DNA of 64,000 nt from Crocinitomicaceae bacterium (lineage in GTDB: Bacteria > Bacteroidota > Bacteroidia > Flavobacteriales_D > Crocinitomicaceae): NCBI GenBank assembly GCA_017984635.1, contig JAGNZC010000011.1, forward strand, positions 1 to 64,000, in the 5' to 3' direction. Both the position numbers and the translations under genes were made by a program. Positions within the stretch are counted from its first letter, which is position 1. The number at the start of each line of letters is the position of its first letter. Below the pieces are notes generated by a model, which saw only the letters and a program-made list of their open reading frames with translations, searched no databases and was not told where the DNA came from. Positions 20,401-27,460 of the stretch are shown here, piece by piece.

Positions 20401-20776
20401 TGTTGAAATTAGTTTAGATTTAGCAGATTTTGAAATCGTTGCGCAAGACATTCCAGGTTGGTTAGTTGCTTCTGAAGGAAGTTTAACTGTTGCTTTGGAT
20501 AGCACGATTTCTGAAAGTTTAAAAGCGGAAGGAATTGCACGAGAATTAGTCAACAGAGTTCAAAATTTACGAAAAGATTCAGGTTTAGACGTAACAGATC
20601 GCATTGCGTTAAAAATTGATACTTCCGAAGCAATCCAAACAGCAATTTCTGAAAATCAAGTGTACGTTTGTGCTGAAGTTTTAGCCGATAGCATCTCATT
20701 TGAATCTTTGACAAACGGATTAATAACCGATCTTGAAGCACCAGAAGATGCCCGTATTGAACTAGTTAAAATTTAA
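17408..20776 (+). CDS. ileS: Isoleucyl-tRNA synthetase with GXHH signature (type 2-like)
   Basis: Charges tRNA-Ile; 1,122 residues from the ATG at 17408 (an in-frame TTG at 17366 would add 14 odd residues). The class I first signature, normally HxGH, reads GIHH at residues 57-60 in PSANGLPGIHHVMGR: the first and third positions are exchanged. The second signature KMSKR is intact at 670-674. The editing domain (CP1) carries the usual TTTPWTLPSNTALCV and DDARVA segments, and the C-terminal tRNA-binding region is long and lacks an obvious zinc-binding Cys cluster. These are traits of the eukaryote-like IleRS2 group, known for mupirocin resistance. The gene converges on a TPR lipoprotein with a 12-base gap. 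Confidence 0.96.
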   Translation: MTNKYPEYKGLNLPNVANMVLEKWQNEAIFEQSIATREGKTPFIFFEGPPSANGLPGIHHVMGRAIKDIFCRYKTLKGFQVKRKAGWDTHGLPVELGVEKELGITKEDIGTKISVEDYNKACKEAVMRYTDIWNDLTLKMGYWVDMEDPYITYDSKYMESVWWIIGQLFEKNLLYKGYTIQPYSPAAGTGLSSHELNQPGCYRDVTDTTVVAQFKIKNENKYFLAWTTTPWTLPSNTALCVGPKIDYVTVQSFNQYTFEPITVILAKNLVNYQFGKGFVACETREDLSSYTAGDKTIPYCIIDECQGKDLIGIEYEQLLPFTVPAEHPEQAFRVIGGDFVTTEDGTGIVHIAPTFGADDARVAAEAGVPGMLVKDDKGNLVPLVDLQGKFRPEMGEFAGKFVKNEYYADQEKPEKSVDVELAILLKTENKAFKVEKYVHSYPHCWRTDKPVLYYPLDSWFIRVTDVKDRMMDLNTTINWKPESTGSGRFGKWLENVNDWNLSRSRYWGIPIPIWSTEEGDERMCISSAEQLKNECTKAVNAGFMSSNPFEHFTVGDFSKENYGSIDFHKNYMDKITLVSPTGKPMKRESDLIDVWFDSGSMPYAQWHYPFENKELIDNQTSYPADFIAEGVDQTRGWFYTLHAIATMVFDSVAYKNVISNGLVLDKNGQKMSKRLGNAIDPFSTLDKYGADATRWYMITNAQPWDNLKFDLDGITEIQRKFFGTLYNTYSFFSLYANIDRFDYSEKEIELENRPEIDRWILSKLHSLIQDVDHSFDEFEPTKAGRLIQDFVTDQLSNWYVRLCRRRFWKSDDAQDKLSAYQTLYTCLETISILGSPIAPFFMDQLFNDLNLVTKRFAVSSVHLADFPQVNKAFINEALEAQMDIAQRTSSLILGLRKKEKIRVRQPLQKIMVPILDKAFANNILHVKDLILSEVNVKELELLEEGNSMLVKSIKPNFKTIGPKYGKQMKAISELVKDFTNDTIAAIESNKGWNGFIDGVEISLDLADFEIVAQDIPGWLVASEGSLTVALDSTISESLKAEGIARELVNRVQNLRKDSGLDVTDRIALKIDTSEAIQTAISENQVYVCAEVLADSISFESLTNGLITDLEAPEDARIELVKI

Positions 20777-20788
20777 AAGAAGATCAAT

Positions 20789-21781
20789 TTAACGCTTTCC
20801 TTTTAAAGCATCTGCTCGTTGACGAGACAATTCAAATGACGGGTCGTATTTCAATGCTTTCGCATATGATTGTAAGGCATGTGTGATGTCTTTTTGACTT
20901 TCATAACATTCGCCTAAATTATGCCATGCTTCAACAAAACGTGGTTCAACTTCCAATGCAGAGTTGTAATAATACATAGCGCTATCAAGTTGTTTTAAAT
21001 TGTATTGCTGTATCACCCCAATTTGATTCAATGCTTGATGGTAATCTGGTTTTAACTGAAGCATTCGTTTGTAATGTGCTAAAGCTTTATAAGTTTGACC
21101 AAAAACTTGTTCTGCATAGGCTAAAGAATAAATCACATCGACATTTTTTGGCTGTAATTCAGCGGCTGTTTTGTAATATTCTAAGCAAATTTTGTCGTTT
21201 TCTGCTTGATATAAAGAACCTAACATCAAATACGCTTCAAAAAATTTAGGATCTTGTTGAACTGCTGTTTCATAAGAAGATTTTGCTAAATCTATTTTAT
21301 TTAAAAACAAATAATTAGACCCTTTCATCACATACGCATCACGGTAACGAGGATTTATTTTCAATGCTTGATTGATGTATAAAAATGACTTGTCAAAATC
21401 CATTTGTTGACTGTAAGTAGATGCTAAACTCACATAAATCTTTGGGTCTTTTGGCATTTTCTTCAATAAATACGCATAGAATTTTTGAGCGCGTGCTACA
21501 TCACTTGGAGTTCTGTTTGGTCGATTATTCAACGCATCAGCATATAATAACCGCGCATCATTATTCATACTGTCTAAACGAAAGGCCTTTGCCCCATCTG
21601 ATAATGCTAATTCTAAACGGTAATTTTTTATCATTTTTTTACCATGTAAAATCAATAATTCAACGCTATCAGGATATACTTTTATTAAGCTATCCAAATT
21701 TTGAACAGTTGAAGAGACCGCATCTTCTTTCTTTCCACATGAAAAAAGTAAAAATGGCACTAAAAAAATTAAATACTTCAT
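20789..21781 (-). CDS. TPR-repeat lipoprotein
   Basis: A 330-residue lipoprotein. The N-terminus MKYLIFLVPFLLFSCGKKED holds a lipobox with Cys15 as the lipidation site. The remainder consists of about seven to eight tetratricopeptide repeats, recognisable from the recurring pattern of Tyr/Ala/Leu positions and Pro at the end of each 34-residue unit (for example DPKIYVSLASTYSQQMDF and NPRYRDAYVMKGSNYL). TPR lipoproteins act as scaffolds for protein complexes in the periplasm; the specific partner is unknown. Convergent with ileS. Confidence 0.82.
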   Translation of the reverse strand: MKYLIFLVPFLLFSCGKKEDAVSSTVQNLDSLIKVYPDSVELLILHGKKMIKNYRLELALSDGAKAFRLDSMNNDARLLYADALNNRPNRTPSDVARAQKFYAYLLKKMPKDPKIYVSLASTYSQQMDFDKSFLYINQALKINPRYRDAYVMKGSNYLFLNKIDLAKSSYETAVQQDPKFFEAYLMLGSLYQAENDKICLEYYKTAAELQPKNVDVIYSLAYAEQVFGQTYKALAHYKRMLQLKPDYHQALNQIGVIQQYNLKQLDSAMYYYNSALEVEPRFVEAWHNLGECYESQKDITHALQSYAKALKYDPSFELSRQRADALKGKR

Positions 21782-21883
21782 ACGGTTAAACGTTTCAATG
21801 AATTTTCACAAAGTTAATTGAAAATCCAAATTAACAGCCTATCAACATTTAAACCGAACTATTTATTGAGTAACATGAAAATC

Positions 21884-22144
21884 CTAACTCATTTTTCCAA
21901 TGGCACAAGAAACATATGATTTTGCTTGTTTTAAAAATGAATTATGTCCTGTTTCAGGATAACCCATGTGTGCTAATTGAGCAATGATTGATGCTCGATC
22001 ATACAAACCAGTTAATGTAATTGTCTCTGTTGCTTGATCAATTTCAACGGATGCTACTCCTTTTATTTTCAATAAAGCAGATGTAATTCCTTTTACACAA
22101 CCTGCACATTTTATGTTTTCAACGGTGATTTTTTCTGTGTCCAT
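21884..22144 (-). CDS. Heavy-metal-associated (HMA) domain protein
   Basis: An 86-residue cytoplasmic protein with one HMA ferredoxin-like fold. The metal-binding pair CAGC is at Cys13-Cys16 (usual form CxxC), followed by the typical helix GITSALLKIKGVASVEID and the strand ETITLTG. After the domain a short tail adds KSYVSCAIG with another Cys. It may act as a copper chaperone, but no P-type ATPase is near. The start of the divergent ECF operon lies about 145 bases away. Confidence 0.78.
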   Translation of the reverse strand: MDTEKITVENIKCAGCVKGITSALLKIKGVASVEIDQATETITLTGLYDRASIIAQLAHMGYPETGHNSFLKQAKSYVSCAIGKMS

Positions 22145-22230
22145 CTTTTTTATTGAAAGATATATATCTTCTCGCGCTTTAAGTGTAATCTATGTTACGT
22201 TCAACTAATTTGTGCTTAATTCAACCTACA

Positions 22231-22260
22231 ACCCAACCTTTTGAATCAAATTTACATCTA
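22231..22260 (+). promoter_or_regulatory. Predicted ECF-sigma promoter, copy 1 (sigma operon)
   Basis: The blocks AACCCAACC (22231-22239) and ATTTACATCT (22251-22260) are separated by 11 bases. The same two blocks with identical spacing occur upstream of the lipoprotein gene at 24182-24211. The AAC-rich upstream block resembles typical ECF -35 elements. The sharing suggests that the sigma factor drives its own operon. Confidence 0.65.
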
Positions 22261-22289
22261 TCTTTATGAGGGAAAATAATCCTTGAATA

Positions 22290-22832
22290 GTGCATCGTCA
22301 AGAAAACGAAATAGATTTAATTGCAAAATGTATACAACGCGACCGAAAGGCTTGTGCAGAATTATATGCATTATACAGCGGTTGGTTGTATGCGGTTTGT
22401 TTGCGCTATGTCACAGACAAAGATGAAGCGAAAGATATTTTACAAGATGCGTTTGTATTAATATTTAACAATTTAAAGCAATATTCAGGCACGCATTCCT
22501 TTAAAGGTTGGATGAAAAAAATTACGGTCAATACAGCATTAGGAAGTTTTCGGAAAAAAAATGCAGCCGTATTAAAAGAAGCAAAAAACATGGACGATGT
22601 AGTAATGATTGACACAACATTAATAGATGCATTAAACGTTGAAGAAATCACGTATTTTTTGTCCAAATTATCTCCAGGAAGAAAACAGATTTTCTCTGCC
22701 TATTACATTGAAGGCTTTTCACACAAAGAAATAGCAGAACAATTAGGAATCAGTGAAGGCACTTCTAAATCGCAATTACACGATGCGAAAAAAGAATTAA
22801 AAAAATTATTAGAATTAGCAAATAAAGCATAA
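22290..22832 (+). CDS. ECF-type RNA polymerase sigma factor
   Basis: A 180-residue sigma-70 family factor of the extracytoplasmic function type. Region 2 spans about residues 20-88 with YVTDKDEAKDILQDAFVLIF, and region 4 about 118-172 with the helix-turn-helix GFSHKEIAEQLGISEGTSKSQLHDAKKEL. Region 3 is absent, as expected for ECF. The start is GTG at 22290; no ATG fits before region 2. The next gene begins one base after the stop, so its product is the likely anti-sigma partner. An autoregulatory promoter is suggested by the shared motif upstream. Confidence 0.9.
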   Translation: MHRQENEIDLIAKCIQRDRKACAELYALYSGWLYAVCLRYVTDKDEAKDILQDAFVLIFNNLKQYSGTHSFKGWMKKITVNTALGSFRKKNAAVLKEAKNMDDVVMIDTTLIDALNVEEITYFLSKLSPGRKQIFSAYYIEGFSHKEIAEQLGISEGTSKSQLHDAKKELKKLLELANKA

Positions 22833-22833
22833 G

Positions 22834-24177
22834 ATGGAACCAAACGAACCACACAAAAACGATGCAGATTTAAGAGCGCTTTTTCAATCAAAATTTGAAA
22901 ATGTGGAACAAGTAGCGCCCGAACAAGCATGGCCAGCGCTTGAAAAAAAATTATTTCAGAAAAATCGCTTTCGCTTTTATTTATTCAGTACTACTGGACT
23001 TATATTACTATCCACTTTTATTGGCATGAATTGGCAAAATACTAATAAGAATAGCGTTAATACAAATGCAGTAAAAAAATCAATTATCCATTCAGAAAAT
23101 ACTAAATACACACATCAGAATCAACTTAAGAAGACACCTTCAAAAAATAAGTTGAACACATCAGATGAAACCGAAAATCAGCAAAGAACAACTATTAATA
23201 AGTTAATGATAAACCGAAAAATTGAAAAAACAATTCAGTCAGATAAAACAATCGTAAATTCAGGAATGAATCCGGGATCCAACCAATTTGTAAATACTTC
23301 GATTGATTCAAATTTGCCAATTAAAGATATATCGAACAAACAAGAGGTTGAAACATCTTCATTGCTCTACTTAAAAACTTTTCCATTAATGCAAATTACA
23401 TGTTCTCCAGCTTACAGTGAACAAGCACAAAGAAAAGTACTAAATACAAAGAAAAAACAGCTGTATTATGCTGGTGTAATTATTGGTGCAGGAATTAGAT
23501 TACAAGAAATCAATGGGAATTTTAATAGCAATCATCCCAATACAAAAGATTTAGTAGATAGAACAATACCGATGCGTAACAAACAAATTGGCATTGAAAC
23601 AGGATATCAGTTTAATCAACACTTTGCGCTTGAAACGGGAATTACCTTTAATCGATATACATTTGAAAGCAATTGGTTTAAAAAAGAAATAGAAGATAAA
23701 ACGGACAGTGAGTCATACGAATTTTCTACCAATGATGGAAACTTAAAAATTGCAGCGGTAGAATTCAATGATTATTTTCAAACAACTAATTACACTTTAT
23801 TAAATGTTAAAGTCAATCACACCTCAAGTTCTTGGTTGCTTCCTTTAACTATTCGATATGACTTTAGTGCAAATCGTTTTCATCCCTTTTTCAAATTAGG
23901 TGTTTCATTGGAACGTATCTTCAGTAATACAAGTATTTTAGAAGTTGAAAAAGATGGTGACGCACGCAATTTTACTTTTAAAGGAAATGAAATTATTCGC
24001 AAAAATACCTTTAGCACACAAATTGGAATTGGAGGCGCTTATGTGATTAATTCTTCTTGGCGATTCAATGCTGAATTGAATTATTACCGGGCATTTACAA
24101 AAATTGTTGAAACATCAAAAATGTCAATTAATACAAATAACTTACAATTAAAAATAGGGTTTCATTATATTTTTTAA
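22834..24177 (+). CDS. Predicted anti-sigma factor fused to outer-membrane-barrel-like domain
   Basis: A 447-residue protein coupled to the ECF sigma gene. The first 44 residues are cytoplasmic (DLRALFQSKFENVEQVAPEQAWPALEKKL), one membrane helix lies at about 47-65, and about 130 residues of Asn/Thr/Lys-rich low-complexity sequence follow. From about residue 205 to the end the sequence has alternating strand-like segments (YYAGVIIGAGIRL, IGIETGYQF, WLLPLTIRYDF) and ends in HYIF with a terminal aromatic residue, as in outer-membrane barrels. The arrangement implies a protein that may span from cytoplasm to the outer membrane. The anti-sigma role is inferred from position and N-terminal layout, not from a recognised ZAS motif. 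Confidence 0.6.
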   Translation: MEPNEPHKNDADLRALFQSKFENVEQVAPEQAWPALEKKLFQKNRFRFYLFSTTGLILLSTFIGMNWQNTNKNSVNTNAVKKSIIHSENTKYTHQNQLKKTPSKNKLNTSDETENQQRTTINKLMINRKIEKTIQSDKTIVNSGMNPGSNQFVNTSIDSNLPIKDISNKQEVETSSLLYLKTFPLMQITCSPAYSEQAQRKVLNTKKKQLYYAGVIIGAGIRLQEINGNFNSNHPNTKDLVDRTIPMRNKQIGIETGYQFNQHFALETGITFNRYTFESNWFKKEIEDKTDSESYEFSTNDGNLKIAAVEFNDYFQTTNYTLLNVKVNHTSSSWLLPLTIRYDFSANRFHPFFKLGVSLERIFSNTSILEVEKDGDARNFTFKGNEIIRKNTFSTQIGIGGAYVINSSWRFNAELNYYRAFTKIVETSKMSINTNNLQLKIGFHYIF

Positions 24178-24181
24178 TTTT

Positions 24182-24211
24182 AACCCAACCTTTTTTTAAG
24201 AATTTACATCT
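24182..24211 (+). promoter_or_regulatory. Predicted ECF-sigma promoter, copy 2 (lipoprotein gene)
   Basis: AACCCAACC at 24182-24190 and ATTTACATCT at 24202-24211, again 11 bases apart, matching the motif before the sigma gene. It lies 31 bases before the lipoprotein ATG and just after the stop of the barrel gene, giving the lipoprotein its own, probably sigma-dependent, start site. Confidence 0.65.
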
Positions 24212-24242
24212 TTAGAAGAGATAAACACTTAAATTATAAATT

Positions 24243-25100
24243 ATGAAAAAACAGTGGATGAAAAAAACGTTGGCAGGTATGATGCTTTTAACGTTGCTGC
24301 TTGGAGTACAAGCTTGTAAAAAGAAAGACAATGAATATGACAATAGTAATACACCATCAATTAATAGAACAGTTGATAATGCGTATGATGAAATGTCTAC
24401 TATTGCAGACCAAGCAATTACAGGGTCGTTAGATTTCTACAAACATGGTGAGGTAATCGTTTTATCTGGAACAGATAAGCCTGTTGATATGGAAAAAACA
24501 GCATGTAATGTTGTCATTACAATTGATACAGTTGGAGTTGGACATACAGTAACAGTTGACTGGGGAACAGTTAATTGCGATTGTAATGATGGAAAACAAC
24601 GCCGTGGAAAGTTAGTAATTACATTTACTGGATCTTTCCATACAGTTGGAACAGTTAAAACAATAACACCAGTTGGTTACTATGTAAATGACAATCATAT
24701 TGAAGGAACAAAAACAGTTACTAATATGGGGTTAAATAGTTCAAATCAACCTTATTTCAATGTTCAAGTTAACGGTTTAGTGACTTTGACTTCTGGTGAA
24801 GTGGTAACATACACTGCAACACGCGTTCGAACAGTAATTGCTGGATACTTAACACCAACACATTGGGATAATGAGTATTTAATCACTGGTTCTGCAAATG
24901 CTTCAATAACAAATGGAAATGGTTGGACATCAGTAATTACAAATCCATTACACAAAATCTTTGGCTGTGGAAAATTTGTAAGTGGAACAATCAACTTTAC
25001 ACCAATAAACAAACCATTACGTGTCATTGATTATGGAACTGGTACGTGTGATGATACATTTACTGTAACAGTAAACGGAGTTACATACACAATCAATTAA
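24243..25100 (+). CDS. Lipoprotein, unknown function, probable ECF target
   Basis: A 285-residue protein with a lipoprotein signal: MKKQWMKKTLAGMMLLTLLLGVQACKKKDNE, lipidated Cys at residue 25. The mature part is Thr/Val/Asn-rich with repeated beta-strand-like segments (CNVVITIDTVGVGHTVTVDWGTVNCDC, RGKLVITFTGSF), and several cysteines (Asn-Cys-Asp-Cys near residue 115, FGCGKF and GTGTCDD near the end). I do not recognise the family. Its promoter motif matches that of the upstream ECF sigma operon, so it is a likely member of that envelope-stress regulon. A terminator follows. Confidence 0.72.
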   Translation: MKKQWMKKTLAGMMLLTLLLGVQACKKKDNEYDNSNTPSINRTVDNAYDEMSTIADQAITGSLDFYKHGEVIVLSGTDKPVDMEKTACNVVITIDTVGVGHTVTVDWGTVNCDCNDGKQRRGKLVITFTGSFHTVGTVKTITPVGYYVNDNHIEGTKTVTNMGLNSSNQPYFNVQVNGLVTLTSGEVVTYTATRVRTVIAGYLTPTHWDNEYLITGSANASITNGNGWTSVITNPLHKIFGCGKFVSGTINFTPINKPLRVIDYGTGTCDDTFTVTVNGVTYTIN

Positions 25101-25119
25101 TAAATAAGAATAAATTTTT

Positions 25120-25152
25120 AAAGCCTGAGTAAAAATACTCGGGCTTTTTTTA
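25120..25152 (+). terminator. Rho-independent terminator
   Basis: A 12-base stem (25120-25131 with 25136-25147, one G-T wobble), AAAA loop, then a T tract. It closes the lipoprotein transcript. Confidence 0.88.
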
Positions 25153-25177
25153 TACCTTAGAATAAAAATTAACCATT

Positions 25178-26746
25178 ATGAAACTATCAAGTACTTTTAT
25201 TTTTCTATTATTTTTCAGTGCCTCATTTTCACAAACATGGAGTAATGATGTAGCTAGTATTGTTTACGATAAATGTACAAAATGTCATCACCAAGGTGGA
25301 ATTGGCGGTTTTTCATTAATGAACCATGCTGAGGTAACACCAATGGCTTCAGCAGTATATGATGCAATCAATGATGGACATATGCCGCCGTGGCCTCCAA
25401 ATAATAATTACCAATCTTATATTCATAACCGAGCCTTATCCACAACTGAAAAAACGACTATTTCTAGTTGGATTTTAAATGGTATGCCAGTGGGCAATGC
25501 AAATGCAATACCACCTGCTCCTGTTTATTCTTCAGCTGCCATTTTTGGTGCCGGCGATTTAACCGTTCAAATTCCAACGTATACGAGTAAAGCAACGAGT
25601 ACTCACGATGATTACGCTTGTTTTGCTGTGCCATCGGGTTTATTGCAAAATAGAATAATAAAAGCAGTTGAAATTATTCCAGGAAACCGTGAAATTGTTC
25701 ACCATGCATTAATTTATTTGGATCCAAATAGCATAGAATCTACAGATTCAATTGGAGGGAATTGTGCTAGTCCAAGCAATGCAAATACAAAACTAATAGC
25801 TGGATATACACCAGGAGCTACTCCAATGCTTTTACCTTCCATTGCACCCTTAAAATTGGGCATCAACATTAGTGCAGGTTCTCAAATCTATTTTGCCATG
25901 CATTATCCGGCTGGAAGTTTAGGTCAGAAAGATAGTACAAAAGTGATTTTTCACTTTTATCCTGTTGGAACAACTGGTGTCCGCCAAGTAATGGCTAATC
26001 CAATTATAGAAAATTGGGGGTTTTCATTGCCACCAAATCAAGAAACTACGGTTTCGGCTCATTATCCGAATACTGGTGGGTTAACCAATAATGTGTCGAT
26101 ATTAAGCGTATTTCCACATATGCATTTACTAGGGAAAACAATTAAATCATACGGTATCAAACCAAATGGTGACACGTTAAAATTGATAGATGTACCCCAT
26201 TGGGACTTTCATTGGCAAGATTTTTATTTCTTCCAATCCATACAAAAAGCACCAATTGGTACAACCATTTATGGAACTGGCGTTTATGATAACACCAATA
26301 ATAATATACATAACCCTAACAACCCTCCGATTAATGTTACGGCTGGGCTTAATACATCAGATGAAATGTTCCTAGTTTATTTTCATTACATGTTGTATCA
26401 AAATGGAGACGAAAATTACAATATAGAAGATTACATGAATTTAAGTGCTGGAGAATTGCTTTCCCAAAATTCTACTACTGCGACTATTTTCCCAAATCCA
26501 TTTGAAAAAGAGGTTTCTATAGACTTAAAATCACTGAAAGCTGGAGATATTTTATCGGCATATATTTATGACAGTCAGGGTAAATTAATTAAAAAACTGA
26601 GCGATAATTACGAGTTAAAACAAGACGAATATACTATCAATTGGAATGGTAACACTGAAGAAAATGTACTTGTTAAAAAAGGTGTTTATTATATTTCCCT
26701 TCGGATAAATGGCATTGAAAGTTCAAAACAATTGGTGAAGTTTTAA
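25178..26746 (+). CDS. Cytochrome c / PHM-like copper type II monooxygenase with T9SS domain
   Basis: A 522-residue secreted protein. After a signal peptide (1-19) comes a short haem c domain with CTKCH (Cys33, Cys36, His37) and a possible axial Met68 in GHMPPW. Residues about 120-420 match the copper type II ascorbate-dependent monooxygenase fold (PHM/DBH family). All six copper ligands can be lined up: His174-His175 (VHHALIYL) and His241 (AMHYPAG) for one copper; His313 and His315 (FPHMHLLGK) and Met396 (TSDEM) for the other. The C-terminus is a T9SS sorting domain (IFPNPFEKE, final KQLVKF). It probably hydroxylates an extracellular substrate with electrons delivered through the haem. The substrate is unknown. 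Confidence 0.8.
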   Translation: MKLSSTFIFLLFFSASFSQTWSNDVASIVYDKCTKCHHQGGIGGFSLMNHAEVTPMASAVYDAINDGHMPPWPPNNNYQSYIHNRALSTTEKTTISSWILNGMPVGNANAIPPAPVYSSAAIFGAGDLTVQIPTYTSKATSTHDDYACFAVPSGLLQNRIIKAVEIIPGNREIVHHALIYLDPNSIESTDSIGGNCASPSNANTKLIAGYTPGATPMLLPSIAPLKLGINISAGSQIYFAMHYPAGSLGQKDSTKVIFHFYPVGTTGVRQVMANPIIENWGFSLPPNQETTVSAHYPNTGGLTNNVSILSVFPHMHLLGKTIKSYGIKPNGDTLKLIDVPHWDFHWQDFYFFQSIQKAPIGTTIYGTGVYDNTNNNIHNPNNPPINVTAGLNTSDEMFLVYFHYMLYQNGDENYNIEDYMNLSAGELLSQNSTTATIFPNPFEKEVSIDLKSLKAGDILSAYIYDSQGKLIKKLSDNYELKQDEYTINWNGNTEENVLVKKGVYYISLRINGIESSKQLVKF

Positions 26747-26762
26747 CTAGAGCAAAGATAAA

Positions 26763-26894
26763 GCCACGAAAGCACAAATGAACACGAAGAGATTAGTGTA
26801 AATTCGTGAATTAGTGGTTAAAAACATATTAAAGAAATGCCACGAATGAACGAATGAACACGAATAGATTAGTGACAATTCGTGTATTGGTGGC
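26763..26894 (+). repeat. Two copies of a 56-base palindromic repeat, left flank of GxxExxY gene
   Basis: Copies at 26763-26818 and 26839-26894. Each begins with GCCACGAA and ends with a TTCGTG...GTGG segment, so the two ends can pair (CACGAA with TTCGTG). The interior (AATGAACACGAA, then ATTAGTG) is shared. A third copy and a half copy lie on the other side of the gene at 27368-27446. Confidence 0.85.
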
Positions 26895-26901
26895 TAAATA
26901 A

Positions 26902-27276
26902 TTAATATACTATTCTTTTATATTCCAGTTTTCCACGACCGAAATTTACTAGCAATGCAAGTCTATTATCAGATACTTTTAAATAATTAATACACTGAGC
27001 AATGTGTTCGTCAGTAACATATGAAACACACTTTACTTCTAAAATAATTTTATCGAGAATTACAAAGTCAGCATAAAAAAAATGTTTTAACACTTCATTT
27101 CTAAACTCAACGATATATTTCTTTTCCCGTTCAAAAAAAATCCCATCTTCTGCAAATACTTTTTCGAGCGCATCTTTATAAACAATTTCCAAAAAACCAT
27201 GGCCTAGTTCTGAATGAACTTCCATACATTTTCCAATAATTTCATAGGCTTCATGACTGTAAATCAAATCTTTCAT
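26902..27276 (-). CDS. GxxExxY protein (PD-(D/E)XK nuclease-like)
   Basis: A 124-residue protein from the ATG at 27276; an in-frame upstream start would add 26 hydrophobic residues lying in the spacer. The name-giving motif is Gly27-x-x-Glu30-x-x-Tyr33 in GHGFLEIVY. A nuclease-type core follows: Asp70 in YADFVILD, then Glu80-x-Lys82 in LEVKCV, fitting a PD-(D/E)XK fold (Pfam PDDEXK_3). The final part, LALLVNFGRGKLEYKR, is typical of the family. No biochemical function is established that I know of. The gene sits alone between repeats, on the strand opposite to the monooxygenase and with its own spacer, as a self-contained cassette. Confidence 0.85.
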   Translation of the reverse strand: MKDLIYSHEAYEIIGKCMEVHSELGHGFLEIVYKDALEKVFAEDGIFFEREKKYIVEFRNEVLKHFFYADFVILDKIILEVKCVSYVTDEHIAQCINYLKVSDNRLALLVNFGRGKLEYKRIVY

Positions 27277-27367
27277 AATTAACGTTTTACTGAAGATAAT
27301 AAAAAGATATTTATAGCATACTTGAAAACTAATAAATAAAGAAATCTCAATCAATTAATTAGTTCCC

Positions 27368-27446
27368 ATTCGTGGTTTAGTGGCAAGAAAGTCACGAAAG
27401 TACAAATGAACACGAAGTGATTAGTGACAATTCGTGGTTTAGTGGC
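27368..27446 (+). repeat. Palindromic repeat, right flank of GxxExxY gene
   Basis: A half copy (ATTCGTGGTTTAGTGGC, 27368-27384) and a full 56-base copy (27391-27446) of the repeat seen at 26763-26894, in the same orientation. Confidence 0.85.
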
Positions 27447-27460
27447 AAGAAAAATTCAAC

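Noticed and set aside
21031..21789. Plus-strand ORFs opposite the TPR lipoprotein
   Set aside because: They are antisense to a gene with clear repeats and a lipobox, and show no domain of their own.
27276..27354. Longer GxxExxY protein beginning at 27354
   Set aside because: The extra 26 residues come from the spacer beside the repeats and lack similarity to the compact family start MKDLIYSHEAY.
26763..27446. CRISPR-like array
   Set aside because: The repeats are few, unequally spaced, interrupted by a gene and contain no regular unique spacers; no cas genes are present.
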